A stretch of DNA of 64,000 nucleotides from Ciona savignyi (Eukaryota > Chordata > Ascidiacea > Phlebobranchia > Cionidae), in the NCBI GenBank assembly GCA_000149265.1, contig CH002072.1:1-64000 (forward strand), written 5' to 3'. The notes below the pieces were generated by a model. The model was given only the letters and a program-made list of their open reading frames with translations, had not been told where the DNA came from and did not search any database. The position numbers and the translations under genes were made by a program. Below, in pieces: positions 1-12,050 of the stretch (positions are counted from its first letter, which is position 1; every line of letters starts with the position of its first letter).

Positions 1-380
1 GAGGTGATCTTGCGCATGTCAGCATACTGGATGCATTTACATTATGTACAGTTTTTTACCTGCATAAGCCTAGGTCTGTAGGCTACGTTATAACCTATAC
101 ACCAGATAAATTCAAAAGAATTGTTAGGCAAAGGCTATTATAATTAACACAATGATTTACATATAAACGCTAATACTAAAAATTGCATAATAAACCATTC
201 AGATTTATAAAAGGCTGCATTGCGACTACTTCTGAGCTACGTTACGAGCTTACGCTTCAAAGCGCTAAGTCTGTAACACACGTTACCGTTATACCGTAGG
301 CCGCTTTAAAGCGCTAAGTCTGCGGTACCGTAGACGCTTCGAAGCGACTAAGTTTTGACGAATCGGGTGAAATAAGAGGA

Positions 381-1055
381 GCCGTTCAAGCGCTATGGCC
401 ACAAAATCTAATTTATTAGAAAAAAAATGTTTTGTTTTTTTAACGTCTGAGGGAAATTCCCCTAGATTCATTACCCAAATTTTTGGTTTCTGCATATTTA
501 GACCATGTTGTCTTACAAATGTCCAATTTTCATTGCGATTTCATTACTCCTTTTGGTAGATGTCGGGGCGACATGGCATGCTTGTCACAATCATGATTTG
601 GGACCATATCCCATTTTTTGGGGTATTTCCGTAGGTAATTTTATTATTTCTTCTAATTAAGTGTTAAATCAGTGACTAATGCACTCACATTCATTCCACC
701 AAATCTGATTCAAATTGTAACACCCGTTCAAACGCTATGCCCAAAAAAGGCAAATTTTTAAGAAAAAAATAGCGTTTTGGTTTTTTACGCCCCAGGGGAA
801 TTCCCCTTAATTTATCACCCAAAATTTTGGTTTCTGCATATCTAAACCATGTTGTCTAAAAAATGTCCAATTTTCATTGCGATTTAATTACCCCTTCTGA
901 TGAATGTCGGAGCCACAAGCCACGCCTGTCACAATCATGATTGAGAACAAAATCCCCTGGCTAAATTACCCAAAATATTGGTTTCTGCATATCTAGACCA
1001 TGTGCGCTAACAAATGTTAAAGTTCCATTTTTCCAAATGGGACCCATAATTAAGT
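381..1055 (+). repeat. Dispersed two-unit tandem repeat, about 340-bp unit, copy 1
   Basis: Two direct units start near 381 and 722, each opening with a CGTTCAA-CGCTATG motif, then an A/T-rich stretch, a GGGGAATTCCCC-like palindrome, a GTCGGNNCGACATGGCATGC-like block and TGTCACAATCATGATTT. A closing block reading CCAAATGGGACCCATAA ends the array. The same two-unit layout recurs at 28076-28690 in the same orientation. No coding potential was seen. It could be a non-autonomous mobile element or a dispersed satellite; terminal inverted repeats were not found. Confidence 0.75.
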
Positions 1056-2689
1056 TTTGTCATTCCTGTCGGATCATCTTTGTCCAAAAAAGTAAGCTAT
1101 GACATTTTCAACAGCAACAAGTATTCTCTACATTCATATAGAGATAGCACACAATTTAGGAAGGTACCGGTATCGGAAAATATTTATTAATGGTATCGGT
1201 AAATGTTTACCTTGACTTTTCAATATGACATACTATCAGCTTTGTCTAAAATACAACTTTTGAGTTAAAAATGTCGGAATATGTGTCTAAGTTTAAGGTG
1301 TCATAAGAGTATAGTGTCGGTTTTTGGTAATACTGCCTACCGGTACTTAGAAGAGCTAACTAAATACAAGACAACTGTTTACTGTTCTGTGATTTTGTTG
1401 CACAACAAAGTGTGATAAAATTTCTAGTAATAATACCTTTCAGATCCAAAAAAGTTGTTTGTTTCTTTTATTACAATCAAATCGACTAACTTTAATTATC
1501 ATTGCAATTCCACATCCTATGTGCTTCAAATAAAATTGAGTTATAATACTTTAGCGTAATAACTTCGTGCATTTTGTGTGTACATAACATATGTTTATTA
1601 TGCATTCTGTTCTGCAGTATTTGTGCTTTGTTCAGCTATAAGGATATCAGATTGTTAAATCGAGTTAAAAATGGCTTTCTTGCCATTGTACACTTTAAAA
1701 TCACTTTGGAATTACTATTTTCACAATCTACCAGTTTGGTGGGCAATATTTATTGTCTTTCAGCAGAAGGCCAGCTTTTTAGGTAGTTGTAGAAACACCG
1801 TGGAGCTTTCACACATATTGTTCGACCTTTTCTGGCATAGCAACAATTGGTCTACGCATTTCACATTCTATATATAGTTCTATATGGGGACCAATTATCA
1901 AAAGTTGTTGGAAAGTTGCCTTGGTTATTTTAAAGTTTTTATTCCATCATTAAAGTGTAGCTCCTGTGCCAGGTAAAATTCTCCCATATTGGATAGATAT
2001 TTGAAATATGGACTTAAAACCCAATGCTTCCTGATTCTGAAGACAAGTTGAACGCATGATAACGAGGTCCAAATCATCTTCATCCGGTTCATCTACGTTA
2101 AAGTCTAGGCGTGTATCCATCGCTAAAACACTTCAAGGCTAACAATACAAGCGCACTTTACCCGCCAAAACTGGCAGGGTACCAGAAAAAGTATAATAGC
2201 GATGAAAGCGATTCATCGCTTCAAGTGTGAATGCCCTAAGGGATGATTTGTCGCCCGCCAAAGTGTGCATCGATCGGCCTTTAAGGAAGCAGGCATTTCC
2301 TGTGTGATCCAGTTCACAAGAAGAGGCCAGTCTGCAGATATAACGGATTTCAATAATTTCTCAGAACCAAGTCAAGCGTTCGCCACTGGGATCTAAGCAA
2401 GGTGTTTTCTTCTCGCCCTAGTAGTTCCCATGCCTCGTAAGTGATGGTTATCGTGTGTGTTACTGTGTTGATTACCGCCAAGCCAATTGAACTTGCAATG
2501 ATGGTTTGTTTAAATTTGCCGAAGTCTGAAGTTGAAGAATTGTCTCCAAGTTCTCCAGATGTCCTTAAGCGATTGATTGCCAGCACGGTAAGTCACATTC
2601 ATTGTCTTCTCCTGTCGCTGGTACTGAGACTATGCATCTTTTGTATGTTTCAACAGAGGAGAAAGATGTTCGGATCTGTTTTACAATTT
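1056..2689. other. No supported gene
   Basis: Short open frames only, with no recognised domain and no convincing exon chain. A 124-codon frame at 2441-2815 matters only at its end, where it runs into the gypsy-like fragment. The stretch is otherwise AT-rich with no clear repeat. Confidence 0.5.
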
Positions 2690-3052
2690 TGGTTTGTTAT
2701 GGAGTTTGGAGAAACGTGTTTTGGTGTCAACCAGGTTCACTTCTTGGGCTTCACGACGACTGGATTGACGTCATCACTAAAGACACCTCTACCTCAAACC
2801 TTGTATGAACTTTAACGATTTCCGGGCATAGTTATTTTCTCCCAATCATGAAGTCTTTTAAAAATGACGTCACTCAAAAATGACGTCACTCCTGGGCAAG
2901 GATTTTGTAAACGCAAATCAAAAAAGAAAATAGTTTGGACGGACGAAGCTATTAAAAAAGCATTTGACGATTGTAAACAATCACTACAAAACGCGACTAA
3001 GCTTGCGAATCAGAGGCTCCATGCACACAAATGTAACGTTAACCGGCCCTGA
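2690..3052 (+). mobile_element. Ty3/gypsy-type pol fragment (fossil)
   Basis: Two short coding scraps resemble the end of a gypsy-type reverse transcriptase and the RT-to-RNase H linker: an FGV..VHFLGF motif near 2725-2760, and WTDEAIKKAFDDCKQSLQNA near 2936-2995, a pattern typical of gypsy pol just after the RT core. LTRs, gag and integrase were not seen nearby, so this is an old, broken, partial copy. It is not the same subfamily as the young element at 53.7-60.5 kb, judging by the different linker residues. Confidence 0.6.
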
Positions 3053-3540
3053 GCGCAACTATTCGACTTATGATCGCAAGCATTACACCAACAACATGAG
3101 CTAAGGGGTCGTCGCAAAGTGATTGGAGTAGTGAGTAATTCTTTAATTTTGTAGGAGAAAGTCATGGATTCTGGAAAAACATCTTTAATTGGTGATATGT
3201 GTCTTTGGGCCAATCACATTGTTATTATGCCTTTTAAGTTCGTTTGGCCAAAGATGAAAAAGAAATCCGTAATTACGTAAGAAGTTGGTTGTCAACAAGC
3301 AAAAGTACTGACTGACACACGATCGCACACCTTTGGTACGGTAGTTACTTATTTGATAGCCAGATAGATACACACGTAATTTTCCGCTATACCAGCAGTC
3401 AGTGACAGACAGATATGAAATAACATGGATGGCTCTTATAGAGCGAGCCATGGGGCTAACGGCATGGGGCTCATTCTATTTGAATAAGGTTGATGCTGCT
3501 AGAATAAGGATTTTTATAACTTGGCTTAACTTGAATATTA

Positions 3541-3850
3541 TTGTGTACGGTACCTGAATCGGAAAAAGAAATGGAAGCAACTATGTTGGGAAAACTAGCT
3601 GCAATGGAAAACATACAAGGCAAGCAAGAGATAATAGAAGCTAAGCTTGATATTTCAGATTCTACGGTGACCGCAAGGGAGGTTGCTGAGATGAGGTCTT
3701 CCTTGAACGGTCTTGAGGCGTCCATGAAAGAGCTAAGGGCCATGCTTTAAAGAACCGATGAGCGGGATAGACGACCTGGAGCAGTACGGACGGAGAAACT
3801 GCCTCCTAGCACTTCATGGGTGCAAAAGGACATCATCCCAAAAGATCAAA
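3541..3850 (+). mobile_element. LINE ORF1-like coiled-coil fragment
   Basis: An open frame at 3541-3750 encodes a heptad-rich coiled coil (LGKLAAMENIQGKQEIIEAK and onward). After a frame change the sequence reads DDLEQYGRRNCLLALHG, the LEQYxRRNCL signature that follows the coiled coil in ORF1 proteins of many L1-like LINEs. No endonuclease or reverse transcriptase is present. The frame change and the lack of ORF2 show a dead 5' fragment. A host coiled-coil exon is less likely given the RRNCL motif. Confidence 0.55.
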
Positions 3851-4540
3851 AATTTCTAGGTTATGTATTAGCGTGCCTTTTCCCCTTCTCCCCAGCTCAG
3901 ATTGACATTGGGCAATCACAGAGTCACTGACAGCGAGACGACTCCGCATGATGGAGAAAGAAGCCAATTATTTAATCGACGTGTGTGCGGCAATCGTTGT
4001 ACGTCACTATTTTTAACCGCCGTAAATATTTTTTTCTGTCTTCTAAGCATTAATTAAAATAATAAACCAAAGGAGGACAGTTTCGTTCAACAGCTACGAT
4101 GCCCTATCACTGAAGTTATGACTGAATGACGTGTGTGTTTAAGATGCTGAATAAACAACCCGTTGCTAAGTCATAGAAGCAGCGTTTCTGTGGTATATAA
4201 GCGCGTCCAGTGAATTTATTTATAGTCCCCACCTTGATCACAGCGCGCGTCTCGCTAGAACGACAGGGGTAGCCTTAAAACCAAGTACATTTAGGTGGGG
4301 GTATATCTCAGAATTTTCAATTATGTCACCACGGCCCAAGTGGAATAGATTTTGCAGTCAGTCTGCAGACAAAAAACAAACACTGTAAAAACTAGCGTTA
4401 CTGGCTGGTATGAACGATATCTCGCCCGTTAAATGTAACTAACTTATAGATAGATCGATGCCCGACTGACTTCAGGGGTCAGAGGTTTATATGATTAACT
4501 TACACTAAAGCTTGCGGTCAGCCATGGATGGAGGGGGGTT
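3851..4540. other. No supported gene
   Basis: Nothing recognised; AT-rich with scattered short frames. No repeat shared with the rest of the window was found here. Confidence 0.4.
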
Positions 4541-6560
4541 TTGTCGAAATGTGACATTCCGGCGGGATATTGTGATTCAGAAAACCATGTTTTTGTTTGG
4601 TCTGATTGCAGACCAACTTTAAGTTTAATTTATGTTACATGTCAATGGTGTGATATACATAATAAAGGTAGTTTTTTCTTTGGCGCTACAACTAAAGACT
4701 CTTCTACGACACCCGACCAGCCTCTTCTTGCAAGCACCTGTAGGGAATGGGTTCAATTTAAACAAGCGTCTGGTATTGGTAATTTGGTGCGACGAACTAA
4801 AGTGTCTTGGGCAACCACAAATGAAATTAAATATGAGTACAAGTGGCCAACTGGAAAACAAGGTTCCATTCCATAATGCGCTTCTAACAAAATCTTCTCT
4901 TATGTATGACCACGCTGAAAATAAGCTTATAAGTTCCATGACGTCGATGCACACTTGCAATGTACACGCCGGGAATTGTGTGGTTGGTAAACAGAGTGTT
5001 CGGATAGATTGTGCACCTCTTTCAAAGCGCGGTAACACGTCCGTAGCGTTGCATTATTCAGATAGTCATGAGTTGTATCGCGGGTTTGAGTATGCACCAT
5101 CAGATCCCTTGTCCCACTGAGTGCCTTAGTAGATGTTATCCTGGCCATGCCATTTGTTTGGTAAATGGTTTAATTTTTGTGTCTTCTAGCTGCAAGGAAT
5201 TGGATATTCTTGCTTTTTATAAGTCGAAGTTAAAAAGAAACGAACAAAATGTTCAATCCAACGAAGCGCCTCGTTCATCTTATTTTAACGAGGTTTCTGA
5301 TGCAACTGCAGAAAGTTTTGCCGCAGTTAACGCCGAGCTTCACACCACCTGGAATGTCAAATTAATTCTTTGTTCGCAAGCGTGTTCTCCATTATAGCCA
5401 AGCAGTATCCAGGCGAAACTTTGTCCGCTATTCTTGGGGGTGATAATAGCGCTGCTGTAACGCGCGGCGACGTTTTGACAGAGCTTAGTTGTGTTAACGT
5501 TTTTGCGTCAATCAAATATAGTAGCCGTCCGCTTGTGTCTTATCTTGACCCAAAGGGTGTTAGACGTACCGGTCAATTGTATAGAGACTGATAGATATAT
5601 CCATCCAGGCGTTCGCCTCATCGAAAAATATAATCCTGGAAAGGTGATTGCATTTAAAGTTCTTGACAAGTTTCTTCACTTTTGAGAATTACTCCTTGAC
5701 TCATTCGGATGCCAAAGTTAAACAAATCGTCCCGCATCTCGCCGTGGACGACGGACGTTGAATATGAAAATCTCGATTTTGATACATTTATTCACCAATT
5801 TCCTCAGAGCTCGGTTATGAGGATATTAACAGTATGTTGCTCTCGCTTAGCGAAACCGATTTTGCTAGATCCCAATTGCTGCGTTTTGTAAACGCTAAGA
5901 ACTCTGACTCATATGTTGGCCCAAGTTATAAGTCAAATGTCTAATCCTGTCTGGTCCTTTATTTTTTTCATTATTCTGTGCTGTTCCATGTTTTGGGGTA
6001 TGTTTTGGACGGTTATGTCTCTGCGTAGCTGTTGTCCAATTTTGGTCGGCGCGATCGGGGGTCACGTGCGGAGGCGTCGAAACGCTCAGAGACGAGACAT
6101 TGCTGATCATGTGTGATTCTTGAACATTTAATATACCCACAATTTCAAACCATATATACTTTCACCCCTCATACAATCCCAAACGATTTGATTTGTGCCT
6201 GGAGTAGAACAACCCTTGTTTCCAGTTTTTCCAGATTCACCGGACCGATGTCTTGCAAAGCTACAAGTTGGATCCTCGCATCATCGTCTCGTTTTCATTC
6301 GTCGCGAATTTCCTACAACCGTTCCTATACCTCATATTGGATAAATGGTTTACAAATTTTAAAAAAAAACTCCGAGGAAGGAAAGTGTTGTAGCAATTTC
6401 GCCTTTATGTATTATATTTTTTTGCTTTTGGATTATACAAATTTGATTTACTGTTTCAACACATATCTTTTATCACGAACCACGTGTTGTGCCGCCTTTT
6501 TTGTGTGTGCGTATCCGCTTGTGTCGAAACGTGGTGTAACTAAATCATTCTAAAAACGTA
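4541..6560 (+). pseudogene. Possible envelope-like membrane glycoprotein remnant (fossil)
   Basis: Several consecutive + frames read as parts of one secreted or membrane protein: Cys-containing segments (CNVHAGNCVVGKQSVRIDC near 4960-5020), an Ala/Ser-rich stretch, a block containing GGDNSAAVTRGDVLTELSC near 5430-5490, and a hydrophobic segment near 5950-6010. The layout is reminiscent of glycoproteins of RNA viruses and of env-bearing retroelements, but no family is identified and no polymerase lies alongside. The region is broken at several points and looks old. Alternatives are a decayed host receptor gene or cargo of the adjoining Helitron. Confidence 0.3.
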
Positions 6561-9500
6561 ATCATAAGAAACAACAGTCTACAAAATTCGTCTAGAAAAC
6601 GCAGAAACGAATCTAAGTTATTTGAAATTATATGCAATTTTACCGCGTCAATTTATAACCAAGAATAAAACATCCTTCCGTGTGTTGTCGGATAGCGAGA
6701 GTCACCTTAGTTGAATAATATCAAGAAGGGAATTATCTGGCAAGTTAAACAGTGAAGTAATAGATACGAACATCCCTATCTATAAACAACCAGATTCCCA
6801 CATATGTATTGTATGTTAATATTGATGGCCATCAATGGATATGCTTCACCTGCAAGAAGTACATGAAGCAAGGAAAGATGCCCCCTCAAGCTTGGAAAAA
6901 TGGCTTGAAATTGGAAATTACACCCTCCCTAAAAGAATTAAATACGCTTTTGAGCGACACCTGATATCTCCAACTCTCCCTTTTATGAAGATAGTTTCTC
7001 TTCCACGTGGGGCACAAAAGGGATCCATGGGTCGGTGGTCTGCGTTAATGCTGATGTTGACAAAATTACTTCCATCCTTCCACGATCAACAGCATCTCAC
7101 ACTTTGATGAGAGTAAAGTTAAAACGTAAATTGGAGTACAAAGGCCATCATCTATACCAAGTCGGCATTAGAATTTGTAAAAGAAAACAATCCTCTTTCT
7201 TTTTAAAGGTATGTTGGGTGCACTACATTTTTGGGTACTTGCATCGTAACATTAATCCATTTTAGATATTAAAGTTCATCATATTAAAGAAGCTGAAAAC
7301 GGCCATTTACATTACACTGTAAATGAAAATCAAGGTGGGATTTTCGTGTTTTACACTAGCTGCTGTATAAAGTAGAAAATGTAAGTTTACCAACAAAGAC
7401 GATGAGGATAATAGCGGTGGTGAGTTTGGTGTTTACTATTTCAAAAAAGGGGAATTTACAATAACATTTTAATACAAATATATTACAGCGAAAGATGAGC
7501 AACAGGACGAAAATACACAGACAACTTCAAACAACAACACCCCTTGTTTCGTGCCTTAAACCGGCGGACCCTGCCCAACATCTCTTGGACACAGAAGATT
7601 AAGATTCTTTGTTTGGCACCCGGTGAAGGTAATAAACCACCAACAAAGGCAATGGAATCAGAAGAAAGTTGTTTTCCTGCATTATTCCCTAATGCAGAAA
7701 AAAACACTTTCGTAGGTAAACGACCTCGAAAAGTAAGTTTTAATCTATATTTAAACTCTAGGCTTTTAAGTTATGATAACAGGTTTGCAGCGTGCCCTGA
7801 ATATATTTTTTGGGGTCAATTTATCAACGAAGTAACAACAGTTGCTTCGTCTCTCACTATCGCCATGCGGAAGAATACTAGCAGTACATCGGACGGAACA
7901 AATATTACAAGAGAATGTTGGTAAGTGGCGAATCAGTTGAAAAACTTCTAAGAAAAGACGAAGCATACAAATCTTTGCATTCGATTCGTAATAGTCCACC
8001 ATACTGGGAAAAGACTGAGAGATGGCTCAGCTAGGTAAGCCAACTTGGTTTTGTAGTTTTTCCGCAGCAGATAGAAGATGGCCTAAAATTGTGGAGGCAA
8101 TTTGCGCTCAAAAGTACCGGAGCTTAACTGGGACACCTACTGCAAGTTAATTGCAAGCAATCCGGTCACTGCTGCAAGAATGTTTGACCAGAGGGTGCAT
8201 CATTTTCTAAATGATATTTTAAGATCAGAGTCAAAACCTATTGGGACACATCGTGGACTTTTTTTTCGAACTGAATTTCAAATGCGAGGTAAGAATAATT
8301 CTAAAATAAAATTTATAAATGTCGCCATGCGTGTTTTAATTTTTGCAGGTTGGCCCCATATTCTCGCGTAATTGTTTTGGGTTAAAAACGCCCCGCTCTA
8401 TAAAATCAGTCCCGATGCAGAAGTGTTTGACTTTATTGATAGGTAAAAAGTTTTAATCTGAATACCTTATTTTAAACTTTTTTTAGTAACTTCTTAATAT
8501 TGTGCAGTAGTTTTTAATATTGTAAATGATAAATCTTCTTACTTTGATTCGAATTAAAACTGATTTGTAGTTTTTTATGTTAAATACCGGCATATTAAAC
8601 AGCGGTTGAAAATTGTAGATGTGAATTGAAATTATAGATCATTACATAATTTTAAATTAAAACTAATTCGGGTAAGAACATCCATTTAAAAATTTTAATT
8701 AAAAGGGCATGTTATTAACATCACGCGGTGTATAGGTACATTAGTTGTAAAGTTCCTGATAAAAACGTGGATCAAATTGCAAACCCACAGCCAAAAACAC
8801 TCCAGTTCCTGTAGAAAAGGTGGTAAAATACCTGCAATGTGATGTGTTTTATATATTGTATACATGTTTGCCTTTTCACAATGCCATATATTAAAAAGAA
8901 TAATACAAAAAAGAAATTTACTATAATAATGGTAACTTGTATAGGCTAACACGGGAAACTAAACTTAAATACTTTTATATAACAGATTCAACTTTTAACG
9001 TCCGATTAGTTCCGAAACATTTATTTCGGAACCACTGGAAAGGAAAAACGCGACTAGGCAATGGCCGTGTTACAAGCGGTCATGGACATTATCAACGACA
9101 AGGATTGTGACATGGATAAAGCGGTTGACATTCTTCAAACATCTCGTTTAAAGATTACGTAGAAGCTGATGACATGCTTTCTACCAAAAGGTCGGTAATA
9201 TTAAGTCGTGATCGTAGCGAATGCTGGGTGAATGCCTAAAACCCGGACCTCCTACGATCTTGGGTTGCAAACATGGATATTCAGTATATCCTGGATGCAT
9301 ATAGCTGCATAATGTACATAGTATCGTACTTTACGAGAGAACGGGAATTCGGAAACTTAATTAAACAGGCACTTAAAGAGGTGCAACGTTGACGCCCTCA
9401 CATAATTGCGCCTCCTGGGAAATAAATATTTAACCCACCGAGAGGTGAGCATTATGGAAGCGGTTTACCGTTCCATTGGGTTAAACATGAAGGAGAGCTC

Positions 9501-10182
9501 GCGAAGCGTTGTCTTCGTTCCTACTGATCCTGATTGTGTCAGGATGAGCCTCCCTCTGAGCAGGCTCGCGAACCACGCAGAAGACGACACCCAGATTTGT
9601 GGACAGATATTGTAATCGACCTTTTAGTTGTCATTTCAATTATGAGCCTGGCTAGCTTTGCATCCTGGTACAAATATGTACCAAAAAGCCAGCGCTCGAA
9701 GACAGAAGTTGACGATGAAGCTGAAGAGGATCGCACAAATAACAGCCGCCATATAACATGGGGGCAATTCAAAGACGCCTTAATCAGGCAATTATTCAAT
9801 TTCCGAAATTTCGTCAGGATAAATATCCTGTTATTTTAACTTACTCCAACTTTATCTACCCCACCAGGGACTAAGCCCACCCTCCGACTACACCACGTAC
9901 GAAGAATACTTTTGGGGAGGAATCACCTATTAATAAGGTGGTTGCCATTGAAATGGCAAAAATTAACTTGGCAAACGGCGAGGACATCTGGGATGAGCTT
10001 CCACACGATGCTGAGCAGCTGCAGGATGCTTGGTCCCAGATTGCTCCTTCCACAGAGCAAACAATCCCGACAAGAGAAAGATGAAGGTTTGGATGGGGGA
10101 GGTATAGAACCTCTTGAACTAATAATGCTTGGTCCCAGGTTTCCGAAAACACAGCATGGTATGGAATACCAGCTGGAGCCGT

Positions 10183-12000
10183 CCAAGTCACGGAAATGAA
10201 GCATCATCTGAACACGCAGCCGCAGGTTGTGTTCAATTATATTCGAAAATGGTGCTTTATATAATAAAACAGGAATAAATAGCACTACCTCAGAGTGCTG
10301 GTACGGGAAAAAGTTTGTTGATGAAAAGCATCTTATTTTCGAACCTAACACAAATTCACCGGATGACACACAGCGTTTACAGGTACAGCTGCATTTAACA
10401 TCGGAGGATCAACTAACTATCTATCCATTTGGCATAATAAATTCAAAAAAGTTCTAAGTGGAAAAACCAGTCAACGTATAAACCAAATTGTTAGGCCATC
10501 AAACCCAAACGCAATTTTTGGGTATTATTTCCATTTTAGCTGCCGGTGATTCTCATCAAATCCCTCCTGTTTGCGGAACATCACTTCTAAAACCAACAGA
10601 AACTACAAATTTGGACATTTGGTCACAATTTAAAATTTATGAACTAAATCAAATAATGCGTCAAAGGGAGAGAGGACCAATCGTTTGGTTAGGAGAACTG
10701 CAGATATTACCCTAAACACAATAAAAATGCTAAATGGTTTAAAGAAAAAAAATTGTGACTTTAACCGCGGTTGACATTATTAAAACTAACAAGGGGCAAC
10801 ATTTTCGTAGTAAAACCCCGGTAACTTCAGAGTTACATCAATGTGGAAAATGGTGTGGTTGGTGGTACGTACTGTTTGTAACATTATTGACGGTATCAAT
10901 CAATATGACTTTTTTAACTTATTAGTAGGCGCAATTTTCCCGAGCATGCACTGTGCACAAAATTCAGTCGTTTAGTCTTCATTAACGGACTTTATTTGCA
11001 CAGCACTCCGAATGAGACGGGCCAATAATTTTAATATATTATTGGAAAAGTTACGCGACGATCATCTAGGACGCTTCGGCTAAAAACTTGAAACGGCCAA
11101 ATTCGGCCAGATTTTTCCGCACGGCCAAACTATTTTTTTGCGTCCGGGACGATTTTGGTGAAAAAGTGAAAAAGGCCAAAAGGCAACCCCGCACGGAAAT
11201 GAAGCAGAATCTGAACACGCAGCAGCAGGTTGTGTTCAATTATATTCGAAAATGGTGCATATATAAAACCGAAATAACACTGCCCTATTTCACCCGTTTG
11301 TTATTTATAACCGGTAGTGCTGGAACGGGAAAAAGTTGGTGTTGATTAAAAGCATCAAACCTGGAGCCTTTCGGACCTAACAAATTCACCGGATGACATC
11401 CTACAGCGTTTACAGGTACAGCTGCATTTAACATCGGAGGATCAACTATCCATTCGGCATTGGGTTTAATAAATCCAAAAAGTTCTAAATGAAAAAACTT
11501 ACAACATTGCGCTTGGTACCCCGTCTTCACTAAAAGTAATGGTTATACAAATTTAATGTTGTATATCAATCAACGTCTAAACCAAATTCTTAGGCCATCA
11601 AACCCAGACGCAATTTTTGGTAAAATCAAATCATCCTGTTTGCCGAACATCACTTCTGAAACCAACAGAAACTTCAATTTTGGACAGCCATTTGGGTACA
11701 ATTTGAAATTTATGAACTAAATAATGCGTCAAAAGGAGGACCAATCGTTTGCAAAACCAAAACAATACCTCCTTTTTTCAGGCAAAGGAAAACTGCAGAT
11801 ACGATTGATCGATTTTCATCCAAATTACCCTATTTTTGGTACCAATTCCAAAGTTGACAAACACTATAAAAAATGCTAATTAGTTTAAAGAAAAAAAATT
11901 GTGACTTTAATCGCGGTTGACATTATTAAAACTAACAGGGCCAACATTTTCTTAGTAAAACCCCGGTTAGATATTATCTGTTGGAGCAAGAGCGATCGAT
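10183..12000 (+). repeat. Duplicated helicase segment inside the Helitron
   Basis: The stretch starting CACGGAAATGAAGCA occurs at about 10186 and again at about 11191. Each is followed by the same helicase start (NTQ.QVVFNYIRKWC) and the same downstream blocks, including the shared run near 10750 and 11890 (TTGTGACTTTAA.CGCGGTTG). The first copy has lost part of the Walker A region; the second keeps GSAGTGKS but is scrambled later. The two copies are therefore about 1 kb apart in direct orientation. Confidence 0.8.
11068..11190 (+). mobile_element. hAT-like non-autonomous element, end fragment
   Basis: The run from GACGCTTCGG to GGCAACCCC repeats CGGCCAAATTCGGCCAGAT and neighbouring blocks found at the right end of the complete element at 31404-31841. 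It lies exactly at the junction before the second Helitron helicase segment. A left end with matching terminal repeat was not found, so only this end is called. Confidence 0.55.
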
Positions 12001-12050
12001 GGTAATTTCAAACATCGGATGTGGAAAATGGTGTGGTTCCGTTTTGTCTG

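Larger units (their letters stand above)
6660..12050 (+). mobile_element. Decayed Helitron (Rep/PIF1 helicase), intron-bearing
   Basis: A Helitron coding region in pieces. Near 6830-6900 is a WICFTCKKYMKQGKMPPQAW block. Near 6985-7140 come SLPRGAQKG and VKLKRKLEYKGHHLYQV. Near 7610-7910 is an APGEGNKPP block, and near 7980-8020 RNSPPYWEKTERWLS, followed by the Helitron_like_N domain (MFDQRVHHFLNDILRSE near 8180-8235; FQMRG/WPHI near 8276-8365; FWVKNAPLY near 8375). Near 9430-9700 are THREVSIMEAVYR and VVFVPTDPD. A PIF1-type helicase follows, with Walker A GSAGTGKS near 11315-11337 and the AAGDSHQIPPV block near 10540. Frame changes and stops are many. GT-AG introns of about 57-60 bp interrupt it (7209-7265, 8289-8348). 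Typical 5' TC and 3' CTRR-hairpin ends were not found. Confidence 0.85.

Noticed and set aside
381-1055. CRISPR-like direct repeats
   Set aside because: Units are about 340 bp with only two copies and no spacers; the host is a eukaryote.
4625-5038. 137-codon minus-strand frame
   Set aside because: Antisense to the Cys-rich + frames at the same place, which have the more protein-like composition.
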